Origin: Clytia hemisphaerica
Taxonomy: Eukaryota > Cnidaria > Hydrozoa > Leptothecata > Clytiidae
Length of the DNA stretch: 64,000 nucleotides
Reading direction: 5' to 3'
Assembly: GCA_902728285.1 (NCBI GenBank)
Contig: CACVBU010000743.1
Location: 467,068 to 531,067 of the forward strand
The position numbers were made by a program, and so were the translations under genes. Below are positions 13,047-23,060 of this stretch, piece after piece. The notes under the pieces were generated by a model, which had not been told where the DNA came from, did no database searches, and was given only the letters and a program-made list of their open reading frames with translations. How positions within the stretch are numbered: position 1 is the first letter of the stretch; every line of letters begins with the position of its first letter.

Positions 13047-13352
13047 ACACCCCCTTCTCGCAGACCCGGTGGGATTTTATAAGCCAGTGGGGGTTAAGAT
13101 AACGGACCATAACTTGATGGGGTAAAATCCTATGTTTTTTATGGTCGAATAATTGAATTCCATTGTTTTCTAGCCAGAATATCCAGTGGGGATGGGAAAA
13201 ACATTTTGCAGTGCGGCTTTGTTTATCTGATAATTTTCAGCGGGGACAAAAATTAGAGTATAATTTTTCACTGGGGACGATATTTTGGTATCGATATTTT
13301 TGATATCTTTCCAGTGGGAAGGGGTCCCAGTGGGTCTATGAGAAGGGGGTGT
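13047..13352. mobile_element. TIR mini-element, CACCCC family (best-preserved copy)
   Basis: The ends are inverted: ACACCCCCTTCTCGCAGACC on the left and GGTCTATGAGAAGGGGGTGT on the right. TTAAAA is present immediately outside both ends (13041-13046 and 13353-13358), which reads as a 6-bp target duplication. The interior matches the copies at 10446 and 26852. It is non-coding and presumably moved by an unseen transposase. Confidence 0.8.
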
Positions 13353-13358
13353 TTAAAA

Positions 13359-14113
13359 GGATAGTAAAGGCATGTAAAGTATATGATGATGGTGGTCTAC
13401 GGGAAAAAGCGGCGGTTTAATTTCCAAAAAAAACATATAATCTGAAACGATCAAACTTTACCGGCTGTAAGCTTCTTTCGGCAAAAAAAACTTGATTTGC
13501 AAATTTTCTTCGGGATTTTGGCTTTTTTCTTAGATAGTGATCTGTCTTACACTATAGCATAAAGTCTATTCTTGACGTCAAAGAAGTTTGTCTTAAGAAT
13601 GCTTAAGAATTTCTCTATTTGAGTTAGTTCAATAATAAACTCTCAAGTACCTCTTAATAACATTTTTCCTCAAACCAAATCTCTGCTCAAACTACTTCAA
13701 AAAATCGCTCCCATATAGCTAACTTGTCAAGATTTTTCCATCTTATCTCTCTCCTTGTGTTGTTTATTTCCTAAAATATCTTTACTTCATTCAAACTCAT
13801 TCAAACCAAATCAAGATTAAGATTTAGTACTCTTAATCTAGGGTTATCTCTGACAGATATACTTAACATAAAGACAGTTATCCATGGATATCCCTTTCAA
13901 TCATCTATAGCAATGACGTGATAACCCATCAAGCTCAAATATTGCAGAAAGAAATATGCTCTAGTAAGCAAGATTGCTAATTCTACCTTCATTTATTTGT
14001 AATGTGAGGCGAATTGTTGTTTTATGAGCAGTTTCTCAAAGTCGGTCTCGAGGGACAAAGCATCAAAAGTAAAAAAAAGACTGCTCGCAAACTTAACTTT
14101 TGCTTATTGCTTA
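13359..14113. other. Gene-free stretch, nothing recognised
   Basis: AT-rich sequence with no coding frame of interest and no clear repeat. Confidence 0.35.
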
Positions 14114-14300
14114 TACATCCTCGTATCACAGAACCGATTGGACCTCTCTACACCGGAATGTTTGACAGAAACATCGGCCCCTAAGAGATAAGATTCCCTT
14201 CGAAATAGACACTGAGATATTTCCTCAACTCTCTGAACTCCCATCTGGGATAGACCGATCCCACAAAATCCAATACACATTTTTCATGTCTCATGTCTCA
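14114..14300. mobile_element. CACCCC family, decayed left part
   Basis: ACATCCTCGTATCACAGAACC resembles the family left end and is followed by a CCTCTCTACACCGG phrase. I cannot find the matching right end, so the right boundary is arbitrary. Confidence 0.35.
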
Positions 14301-14558
14301 ATCCAATTGGAAACAACCTCTAAACCTCAGACCTAAATGAATCGATAACACTTTTCAACTCAAGCTTAAGAGAAATTTTTTTTTATCTTGTAATCCAATA
14401 ATTTATTTTTGTCTTTGGTAGAAACTTATCATTTTCACGCTTAAAAAAGATCCTTAGATAACTTCATAGACAACCTTTAAGGGCGAGGACCCCAAGTTTT
14501 GATCCTTCTTGTGAGCTTTGCATCGACTTAGTGAGTAAGCATGAATGGAAGGAAATGT

Positions 14559-14998
14559 ATTCTTGATATTCATGACGTAATCTTTTACTCTCGGGTACCT
14601 AATAGCCGGGGGGGTTGGAATAAGCAGGGGGGTTGGAAAAAATCTCAAAACTTAATAAGCGGGGGGGAGGGGTTGGAATAAAAATGTCCTTGGTGGAAAA
14701 TTTTTGAAAAGGAGGCTAATACAGCTGAATTAGGACGAAAAAGGGAACTTTCAAAAACATTTTCCCAAAAATTAATAAGCGGGGGGGTTGGAATAAGAAT
14801 GTCCTGGGTGGAAAATTTTCGAAAAATTAATTAGCGGGGGGGGGGACGGCTATTAAGTACCCGAGAGTATACGGAGATACCAGAAAAACACCGGGCGTTT
14901 ACCACCAGTTTTGAATTCAAACAATGAAACTGGTGGCAAACGATCGGGTTTTTTTCGTGTGTTTCCGTCTAAAAGATTACGTCATGAATATCAAGAAT
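14559..14998. mobile_element. Fold-back TIR element with nested hairpin and GC-rich phrases
   Basis: A perfect 29-bp inverted repeat bounds the element (14559-14587 and 14970-14998, outermost bases ATTCTTGATATTCATGACG). A second inverted pair follows inside (CTCTCGGGTAC at about 14588 and GTACCCGAGAG at about 14857). The core contains several AATAAGCGGGGGGGTTGGAA units. The right flank of the core holds its own hairpin (arms near 14897-14912 and 14928-14944, GTTTACCACCAGTTT against AAACTGGTGGCAAAC, one mismatch). No coding capacity. Confidence 0.7.
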
Positions 14999-15379
14999 TG
15001 TGACCATATGTATAACCAAAATAGAATTGCAGAGGTTTAGCTTAGATTTAGGCGTGGCTACCATTTTCCATGCATTTTATGCGAAAGCATCACCCTTAGC
15101 GGATGATTGTCGTCGTACAACAACGGCAGAGAGCAAAATGTCAAAATCTGACTACTGCGCGCCATGGTACGTGTAGTGAGCCACCATGGCTAATCTACAG
15201 CTAATAGAAAAAACTGACAAAGTCCATTCGAAGCACCAAGGTTAAAGCCCTTGATCCTCTACTTGACGCATCAAGTCTTGACAAAAGTACCCTACCGTCC
15301 CATGACGAACCAGTAACGAATCCTTCTGGAAGACCTGATTCTAATTAAACTCGACGTGTCAAGCTATCCAAACCCTCTC

Positions 15380-15456
15380 AATCGTACAAAATTGGTACGT
15401 TGAACTGCAGAACCCTTTCAACAATATCTTCGCTTAAAGAACTTAACCATCTTGTG
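15380..15456 (+). pseudogene. Non-LTR retrotransposon, 5' piece (start of endonuclease domain)
   Basis: In frame +, the sequence reads IGTLNCRTLS followed by KELNHLV, the usual opening of an apurinic-like endonuclease domain of LINE elements. The reading frame breaks off exactly at the left end of the inserted split-repeat element. It resumes at 20619 with SKHDIKILCVQEHR in the same phase, so the two pieces are halves of one older LINE copy. The upstream limit of this LINE is unclear; sequence from about 15000 may belong to it. Confidence 0.75.
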
Positions 15457-15610
15457 TGATTTCCGATATATTTTGAAAAAATAATCCGGAAATCGAATAT
15501 CTTATACGGTTCCGGACGAAAGTACCGGCATGCGAATTCTTGAGCATGCGCTATAAAAGGGAGAGATTAGTAGACGTGTCATCTCATTGCAACGCAAAGG
15601 TCGTGTACTT
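15457..15610 (+). repeat. Split direct repeat A1 (left terminal)
   Basis: The 154-bp sequence starting TGATTTCCGATATATTTTG and ending GGTCGTGTACTT is repeated, identical as far as I can read, at 19798-19951. It contains a TATA box, so it probably acts as the element's promoter region. Confidence 0.9.
15552..15559 (+). promoter_or_regulatory. TATA box in repeat A1
   Basis: CTATAAAAGG within repeat A1 is a consensus-like TATA box; a start about 25 to 35 bases downstream would lie in GTGTCATCTCATTGC, still inside A. The same box is present in A2 at about 19893. This is inference from motif and position only. Confidence 0.55.
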
Positions 15611-17072
15611 GAAGACGTTTACAGGAGTAGGCAGCAAAACTCAGAAAAACTGAGAAAGCACTGGATAATGTCAAGATACAAAAAGAGACTTCAAAGGAAA
15701 TCAAAAATAGTTTGTGAGATCATAAGCTCAATGCACCGTATATGAGAAATTAACTTTGATTTATGAACGAGACTGAAGAGGGTACGAAAAGAAAAAGGAT
15801 GAAAGGAACAAAAGAAAGCTTTGCAATATGGTAAGAAATCCTTCTTTTTAAGAACGTATCTAATTACTTAGTATCGAGAATCAAGAGCAAGGTGTGAATT
15901 GAAAGCTTCATGTGTGTTCGAAAAATTCATATAAAGGTTAAGTTTTCAAAAGTATTTGTAAAATCGGGATAGCATTGTAGTGATCTCAAAAATTCATACT
16001 ACTATACTACACTTCTCTTATAAACATAACACGAGGAAAGATGGAACGATACGTTGTTTTTTTTTTTAAACAGCTAAAAATTTTAGAAACTTTGCATTTT
16101 GATTTTTTATCCGTCCTCAAGGGAGCAACTGATAAGTCTTAAGAGTCGAAGAGAAAAGGAGCTGGAAATCTAAAGAGAATTTGATTGAACTTAGTTGAAG
16201 TTATTTGATTGAAAAGTATGCGTGATAATCTTTTAATTCTTTGTTTAACGACAACGTGACAATTTGTCATACTTTCTATGAGTCTCCAGGGACCTAAAAG
16301 TTTATAGACTTCTATTTTTTTCACTTAACTGTAATTTTATTGCTTATACTTCAAAAATGCATTCGCATTGCAAATGGAAAAATGAAAACTGACAGATTCT
16401 TGTCAGATTAAAATTTTTTAACACTGCAAAGCTTTTGTTATCGTCTGAACGCAGAAAATTTTCGGACATTCTTTTTCTTCTTGGCATTCGCAATTAAATG
16501 AGTTTTCAAAGGTTTTGAGAAATTTTGCATAATTTATCGAGTTTATGTTTAAGGATTTCCGATTGGTTCGTGAAACAGACCTTATTTACACCAGCTTTTG
16601 AGAATTATCTGATTTGAAAATATCTTTTGAAAAATATTTCCTCGTATTACTTATCAAATTTACAATAACTAATGATTCATAAGAGACAACGCTTCTTAAT
16701 TTAGGATATTTCTATCTTTGCCAAAACTGTATAAACAGGACGTTTTAAAACTGTAAACGAGGAAAGTAGAGATGTTGACGGAATTGTGGATAGGCTAGCG
16801 GAACATGCGTTATTTACACAAGCTATCGAGCTAAATGATTTCGAAAATATTTCTTCGTATTATTTACCGATTTATTTATCGATCTTTTAACGCGAAAATT
16901 GTACAAACAAAAGTAGAGATGTGATAAATAAGAGACAACGTTTTGTAATCTTAGGATATTTCTTCCTTTGCCAAAAACATCATAGATACGATGCTTAAAC
17001 TAGTAAAGGGGGGAAATAGAGATGTTGACGGAATCGTGGATTGGCTAATGAACGGGATCTCATCTAAGAAAG

Positions 17073-17107
<35 letters not shown>

Positions 17108-17175
17108 CTAGCAACGTTTTGTACTTTGAATTATCTGTTAATGTCGAATTAACGGTAACGTCAGAATTAAATTAA
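15611..17175. other. Interior of split-repeat element, left part, non-coding
   Basis: No protein domain is visible. Degenerate relatives of the later 303-bp unit appear around 16560-17040, including 'ttatttacac' plus 'agctttt' or 'agctatcgag' words, and two similar segments around 16680-16750 and 16930-17040 (GGACGTTTTAAAACTG-type against GATGCTTAAACTAG-type). A 33-base A run lies at about 17071-17104. Confidence 0.5.
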
Positions 17176-18460
17176 CGAGCGTTAGAGCGAATAAAGCAGA
17201 AAGCGAATATGAACCAGATAGTATTTACACCAGCTTTTGAGAATCAATTATTATTATTTTGGAGACATTATTTTCGATTTCGCAATAAGTTTTTGAAAAA
17301 TGAAAACAACCATTCAAAAAATGAATTTACGGGCGTTAGAGCGAATAAAGCGGATAGCGTAGATGAACCAAATGGTATTTACACCAGGTTTCGAGAATCA
17401 ATTATATTTTGGAGACATTATCTTCGATTTTGCAATAAGTTTTTGAAAAATGAAAACAACCATTCAAAAATTGAATTTACGGGCGTTAGAACGAGTAAAG
17501 CGGAAAGGTAGATGAACACATGGTATTTACGCCAGGTTTTCGAGAATTAATTATTATTATTTTGGAGACATTATTTTCGATTTCGCAATAAGTTTTTGAA
17601 AAATGAAAACAACCATTCAAAAAATGAATTTACGGGCGTTAGAGCGAATAAAGCGGATAGCGTAGATGAACCAGATGGTATTTACACCAGGTTTCGAGAA
17701 TCAATTATATTTTGGAGACATTATCTTCGATTTTGCAATAAGTTTTTGAAAAATGAAAACAACCATTCAAAAATTGAATTTACGGGCGTTAGAACGAGTA
17801 AAGCGGAAAGGTAGATGAACACATGGTATTTACGCCAGGTTTTCGAGAATTGATTATTATTATTTTGGATACATTATTTTCGATTTCGCAATAAGTTTTT
17901 GAAAAATGAAAACAACCATTCAAAAAATGAATTTACGGGCGTTAGAGCGAATAAAGCGGATAGCGTAGATGAACCAGATGGTATTTACACCAGGTTTTGA
18001 GAATCAATTATATTTTGGAGACATTATCTTCGATTTTGCAATAAGTTTTTGAAAAATGAAAACAACCATTCAAAAATTGAATTTACGGGCGTTAGAACGA
18101 GTAAAGCGGAAAGGTAGATGAACACATGGTATTTACGCCAGGTTTTCGAGAATTGATTATTATTATTTTGGAGACATTATTTTCGATTTCGCAATAAGTT
18201 TTTGAAAAATGAAAACAACCATTCAAAAAATGAATTTACGGGCGTTAGAGCGAATAAAGCGGATAGCGTAGATGAACCAGATGGTATTTACACCAGGTTT
18301 CGAGAATCAATTATATTTTGGAGACATTATCTTCGATTTTGCAATAAGTTTTTGAAAAATGAAAACAACCATTCAAAAATTGAATTTACGGGCGTTAGAA
18401 CGAGTAAAGCGGAAAGGTAGATGAACACATGGTATTTACGCCAGGTTTTCGAGAATTAAT
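17176..18460 (+). repeat. 303-bp higher-order tandem array (dimer of about 151-bp units)
   Basis: The landmark GGAGACATTATTTTCGATTT recurs at 17261, 17564, 17867 (one base changed) and 18170, a constant 303-bp spacing. A diverged version, GGAGACATTATCTTCGATTT, falls midway (17412 and equivalents), so each 303-bp unit is a dimer of about 151 and 152 bp. Units are nearly identical to one another, implying recent amplification or homogenisation. Because 303 is divisible by three, open frames of 72 to 100 codons recur in phase, each ending in the same TAG; I treat them as by-products of the repeat and not as genes. Confidence 0.9.
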
Positions 18461-19393
18461 TAACAGACTTAACATTTGTCGATTTTGCAGTGGTTTTGAA
18501 AATAAATGAAAACAAGGATAGCTTCAAAAATGAATAGATAAACAATTGTCCTTTGGCTTTATATCGGATTCAGAATGATTTTTGTTCTAAAAAAGGAAAG
18601 CGTATATGAACTGGATGGGATTTATGCAAGGTTTCCGCAGAATTAATTATTAAAAAAAAAAAAAAATAAAAAAAAAATATTGAGTTTATGGGCGTTAGAG
18701 CGAAGTTGATCGGTCGGTGGACCTAATTTTATTTATTCGTACCAATCGCTTGAGCGGTACAGGCATTTGCCAGCCCGTTGGTGTCAGATGAGCACAGCGC
18801 GGCATTAGAATTCATGATTATTGAAGTCAGCGGAGGAAAGACGGCGTTTAATAGTTTCTTGTCAGACATTTTTAAATAGATTGGTTCCTTTTTCAATTAT
18901 TCAAGTACATTATAAATTTTGAATAGTTTCAAAAATGAATAAATAAACAATTGTCCATTGGCTTCATGTCGATTTTAGGATGATGTTAAGATTTTCAACG
19001 GCCTAACGAGGGACTAAGGCATTAAGGCGAACATGCTTGCAAAACAATCGTTAATTTCCCATTTTGAGTCAGAGTATTGCGTCTCTTTTATTTCTTCTTT
19101 TTCATGCTCAAAAACGAACTGGTGACGTGACGTTAGAACAAGTGAAGGAGATATTAATGAGTTGACAAAATTATTGACCGGTCAGTGGACCGGATCGTAT
19201 TATGTTTACCAGTCGATTGATTGGTAGAGGCATTTTCCAGCCTGTGGGTGTCAGAAGAGGCATTAGAATTTAATGATTATTGATGAATTCGTTTGAACTT
19301 CGACGGACAACAGGTATGAGAGACTTACTTATTTAACTTCGTCCCCTAATTCCCAAATCACTTATCAATTTGCGCTTTTATCGGTTAACCAAG
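18461..19393. other. Interior of split-repeat element, right part
   Basis: Two related segments (about 18690-18840 and 19175-19280) share 'cggtggacc / cagtggacc', an 'accaatcg / accagtcg' word, a 'gtacaggcattt' or 'gtagaggcattt' word and GCATTAGAATT. They are an older internal duplication. No protein domain seen. Confidence 0.5.
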
Positions 19394-19525
19394 GTTGAAG
19401 AAAATGAAAGAAGAGATGATATTATTAGAAAAAGGCAGAAAAATGCAAAACAGCTACGAGGAGAGAAAGCAATATTTAATATCTCTAGTGGGGAATTAGA
19501 GGCAGCCAACAACGATTCAGATTGA
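19394..19525 (+). pseudogene. Short charged reading frame near 3' end of split-repeat element
   Basis: After a possible 3' splice site (AACCAAG at about 19387-19393) a 43-codon frame reads highly charged sequence (VEENERRDDIIRKRQ, then GEKAIFNISSGELEA) and stops at TGA. Its composition differs from the AT-rich surroundings and is plausible as the last exon or a remnant of an element protein. I do not recognise a family, and it could be chance. Confidence 0.25.
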
Positions 19526-19703
19526 GCTCAGGTCGATGGGAGTAATAAGTTAGGTAAACACGGAGCATACCATATTTAAAAATATCATTGGAACTAAGCC
19601 TTACATAGCCATTACAAATCAATATATCACCTTTGAAAATGAGTTACCAATCCCTTTAAGAATTGACTTTAACTTTCTTCGAACTGCTACTTTTTTGTTT
19701 CTC

Positions 19704-19797
19704 GCGTTACAAAGATAATCCAATTGTCTCCAAGAGAGAGTAGTCATGTTTAATGTTTGGATATTGTGTACTGATAAGGAGGAAAAGTTAAGATGTG
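19704..19797 (+). repeat. Split direct repeat B1
   Basis: A 94-bp sequence beginning GCGTTACAAAGATAATCC and ending AAGATGTG is repeated at 20529-20622. It abuts A2 directly; the join B1-TGTG-A2 looks like a preserved circle junction. Confidence 0.9.
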
Positions 19798-19951
19798 TGA
19801 TTTCCGATATATTTTGAAAAAATAATCCGGAAATCGAATATCTTATACGGTTCCGGACGAAAGTACCGGCATGCGAATTCTTGAGCATGCGCTATAAAAG
19901 GGAGAGATTAGTAGACGTGTCATCTCATTGCAACGCAAAGGTCGTGTACTT
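19798..19951 (+). repeat. Split direct repeat A2 (internal)
   Basis: This is the second copy of the 154-bp A repeat, including the TATA motif. After GTGTACTT the sequence diverges from what follows A1, which fixes the right limit of the repeat. Confidence 0.9.
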
Positions 19952-20528
19952 AAACCGTATTTAATTATTTGACGTATTTCTTTTTTTTTTTCATTTACGC
20001 GTTCTTACCACGTAAAATGACGGACAACAGCTGACCGACTGAGAAGACACAGAAGCAGAACCGAGAAAATCGATACGGGTACAAGGAGGAGATTCACCGG
20101 CAGATTTATTTATTTATTTAACGACCCAAGGTTTTTGTCCTGCCAAAAGATCGGTCAGATTGGCGAACGAAGGCCGACCCCTATAGCTCGAGGGAGGTAG
20201 GTTTTCGTCCAAAGGAGGAGCTCGTTAGTTCAGGGAGTTCCTTAGGTTTATTTATAATTATACAAAGATAAGGAAGATCAAGACACATAGACAACGGTCA
20301 CCATAAAACGAAGAAAATTGAGATATATTGAGAAATGATTTAAGACGGACTTAATTTAGAGACTTAGCATACACATACTTGATCGGAGAGATGAGACAAA
20401 TGTTTGTTCGTCATACAATTGATCTTGTTTATAGATAATATATAATAAATTTCTTGTGATTATGTAATTCGTTTAACTTTATTCATATTATATATTTATA
20501 TTATGTATAATTATCTATTACAGACCTT
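19952..20528. other. Spacer between A2 and B2
   Basis: About 577 bp with no coding frame of note. It contains a short TTTATTTATTTATT tract and a stretch of relatively higher GC around 20130-20230. In autonomous relatives this position may be empty or hold sequence; its role here is unknown. Confidence 0.5.
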
Positions 20529-20622
20529 GCGTTACAAAGATAATCCAATTGTCTCCAAGAGAGAGTAGTCATGTTTAATGTTTGGATATTGTGTACTGAT
20601 AAGGAGGAAAAGTTAAGATGTG
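20529..20622 (+). repeat. Split direct repeat B2 (right terminal)
   Basis: This is the second copy of the 94-bp B repeat. Its last bases TGTG are followed immediately by the resumed LINE endonuclease frame (SKHDIKILC). Confidence 0.9.
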
Positions 20623-22853
20623 TCAAAACACGATATCAAAATACTCTGTGTCCAAGAACACCGTTACGTTCATAAACCGAGCGATCCTGAAATTGTTTCC
20701 CATAATCTTGGCAATTGTCTCACCTCACAACTCGAGACCTGAACAAGAAGTCATTGAATTCTACGAAACTTTTGATCTGATAATTGAAGCCATACCTCAT
20801 CACAAAATGTTACTAATCTAAGGAGATTTCAATGCTAGACTAGAAGGCAAATTTTCCTTCCATGATGATTTTAACAGAAACGGCAAATATTTACGCGAAT
20901 TCGCAGAACAACATAATCTGGTCGTAGGCAACATCACTTTTCAAAAGCCTCGCAAAAAGCTCTGGACCTGGCACTCACCACGTGGAGATTTTGCACAGAT
21001 AGACTACTGCATGTATAGGAAACGTTGGCGAAACAGCATCCCCAACTGCCAAGCTTACTCGTCTTCCAATCCAATTGGGAGTGATCATCGCATTGTATCG
21101 ACTATGATTCAAATGAGTTGCCGAACACCAAAGTCTAACCGGTCAAAACGTCTTAATTGGCATACGAAATGACATAGATCTTGGCTCTAGGATCGGTGCA
21201 ATCATTGCTGCTAAGTTCAATGCTCTTCCTGATATGTCAAAAAACTACTCAGAATTTTTGAAAGTATCTAACCAAGAAGGCCTTCTTAATCTTCCTAAGA
21301 AGAAAATTGAAGCTCCTATCTCAGAAGATATCCTCGCTTGGAATCTCGTAAAAGAGTTATCTGGAAAGAAATCCACTTCTCAAAATTTCATTTCCGGGGA
21401 AGATAGACCCAAAATCTGGAAAGATCATTTCCAAAAACTTTTAAACAACACTCCCAATGTGACAGAGAACGTCGAAATCGTGAGAGTCTTTGAAGAATTG
21501 AGAGATATACGGAAAGGTGACTTTGATATTAACGAGCTAACAAAAGCAATAAAACAAATGAAAAATGGAAAGACCCCAGGATCAGACTGCCTTCCTGTTG
21601 AATTCTGGAAAATTGAGACTCTAATCAAATCCTGTTACAGTTTTGCAATTCTGCTTACCACGGTGACAGACCAACTGAATGGGGACTTCTTAAACTGATT
21701 CCTGTACCAAAAAAAGGTGATTTATCTAAACCCGACAATTATCGCGGTATCTCTCTTGCACAGACAAGATCGACTTCATCCCATTTAGTCGCCCTTTGTA
21801 GACTTATAGAAGAACTAAAAAATCACAAACAAGAAGCTGTCCTTATATTCATCGATTTCAAAAAGGCTTTTATTCGATCATTAGAGACAAGATGTTCTCT
21901 ATATTAGAGGCCTATGGTATACCACTTGAAACTGTCAACGCAATAAGGAATGATCCATAAGGTGATCCATTGGCACCCTTTTTATTCATCATTTGTCTGG
22001 ACTACGCTATGAGATCTGCAATCCTTGATACAGACGGAATAGTTTTGAAACGTAGGAGAAGCAGAAGATATCCTCCAATACTTCTTAGTGGTTTAGACTT
22101 CGCTGACGACATCGTATTGATCGAAGAAACTATCAAAAAGGCACAAGATCTCCTACACCGAGTTAAAACTGATTGCCAACGGGTTGGTCTTTATCTGAAT
22201 CTAAAGAAAACAAAGTATATGGTTGTGAACTCGAATGATTCTACCCCTTTAAAACTTCAAAAGATAGTATCACTGAAAAAGTCGATGATTTTACCTACCT
22301 GGGTGGTCTGACAAACACTACTAACGACATGAATGTACGGATTGGAAAAGCTTGGGATCGCAGTAAATGCCCTGACTAAAGTATGGAAGTCTCCAGTTAA
22401 AAAGAAAACAAAAATAAAGGTTTTCAGACAAACAGCCGAATCAATATTGCTCTATGGATCTAATTCTTGGACCATGACAAAAACCCTTGCAAAATCCCTT
22501 GACGGAAAATACACAAAAATGCTGAGAGTTGTCTGCAACGTACCTCCAACGACACGAATGTCTAACAAAGTCCTTTATGGAAACATTGATTCAATCTCTG
22601 CAACAATACGAAAACGTCGACTTGCTCTCGCCGGTCACGTAGCACGTAGAGCCCACCTCACAGCTATTGATGTGGTCACCCGACTCGAAGAGAAAGACTG
22701 GAAGACCTTTCACTACCTTGAAAAGTGTCATACTTGAGGATACTGGATTAACAAAGAAAGAAGCGATCAACATCATGAAAGACAGAGAAGCTTGGAGAAA
22801 ATTTGTCGTAGCTTCACCCTCTCGCTGAGAGGGATGAAGTTATGTATGTATGT
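20619..22853 (+). pseudogene. Non-LTR retrotransposon, 3' piece: endonuclease and reverse transcriptase, degraded
   Basis: Endonuclease: SKHDIKILCVQEHR at the start, GDFNARLEG near 20825, RGDFAQIDYC near 20985 and SDHR near 21080. Reverse transcriptase: LIPVPKKGDLSKPDNYRGIS near 21700, FIDFKKAF near 21850 (motif A), GDPLAPFLFIICLDYA near 21965 (motif B) and the catalytic FADD in LDFADDIVLI near 22095. The C-terminal part has ILLYGSNSWTMTK and KRRLALAGHVARR. Stops and frame changes occur throughout (for example TAA just before GDFNAR and before GDPLA, and frame breaks near 21175, 21700 and 22310). The deletion between motifs 0 and A shortens the enzyme. The 3' end is a GTATGTATGTATT tail at about 22842-22853, like the short tandem tails of RTE-type LINEs; the clade is not certain. 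Confidence 0.85.
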
Positions 22854-22917
22854 ATTATCCTTATATACCATGTACCATGGCATGCCCTAGTTATTTCATT
22901 CTTTAGGTATATTTTTA

Positions 22918-23060
22918 GGCGTAGTAGTGTAGGGGTTTTCGTCCTTGAATTCCATACAGGTGGTCAGGGGTTCGATCTCCACTCAATGTTACCATTGGCC
23001 TAAGCTAATGTACCTTCGGCCAATAACCTATGCCATTTGATGGGAATTCAGGACCATGCT
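22918..23060 (+). mobile_element. tRNA-derived SINE head
   Basis: GGCGTAGTAGTGTAGGGG and, 40 to 50 bp on, GGGGTTCGATCTCCAC are good A-box and B-box internal promoter elements of RNA polymerase III. The intervening sequence does not fold as a functional tRNA, and the region continues into unrelated body sequence (CCTAAGCTAATGTACC onward). The 3' limit is not defined. It lies 60 bp downstream of the LINE tail, which may have supplied the retrotransposition machinery or may be a coincidence. Confidence 0.55.

Larger units (their letters stand above)
15453..20622 (+). mobile_element. Non-autonomous split-direct-repeat element (DIRS-order, Ngaro/PAT-like)
   Basis: Two different sequences, A (154 bp) and B (94 bp), each occur twice in the order A1 (15457-15610), internal, B1 (19704-19797) directly joined to A2 (19798-19951), spacer, B2 (20529-20622). 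A1 begins exactly where the host LINE breaks and B2 ends exactly where it resumes. This A1...B1A2...B2 arrangement is the hallmark of tyrosine-recombinase retrotransposons of the Ngaro/PAT type, where B1A2 preserves the circle junction needed for replication. TGTG is present at target/A1, B1/A2 and B2/target. No reverse transcriptase, RNase H or tyrosine recombinase reading frame is visible inside, so this copy would depend on another element. Orientation is set by the TATA box in A. An LTR element with 4-bp TSD is the main alternative but does not explain the B1A2 junction. Confidence 0.75.

Noticed and set aside
17209..18420. Three similar open frames of 72 to 100 codons with the repeated peptide pattern KNENNHSK and FTGVRANKA
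   Set aside because: They arise from the 303-bp tandem repeat, whose length is divisible by three. Each ends in the same stop, there is no start or splice context, and the composition is that of the AT-rich satellite.
15457..19951. A1 and A2 as the two LTRs of an ordinary LTR retrotransposon
   Set aside because: The right boundary of the insert in the LINE is at the end of B2 (20622), not at the end of A2. B1 directly precedes A2 and B recurs as B2, which ordinary LTRs do not explain.
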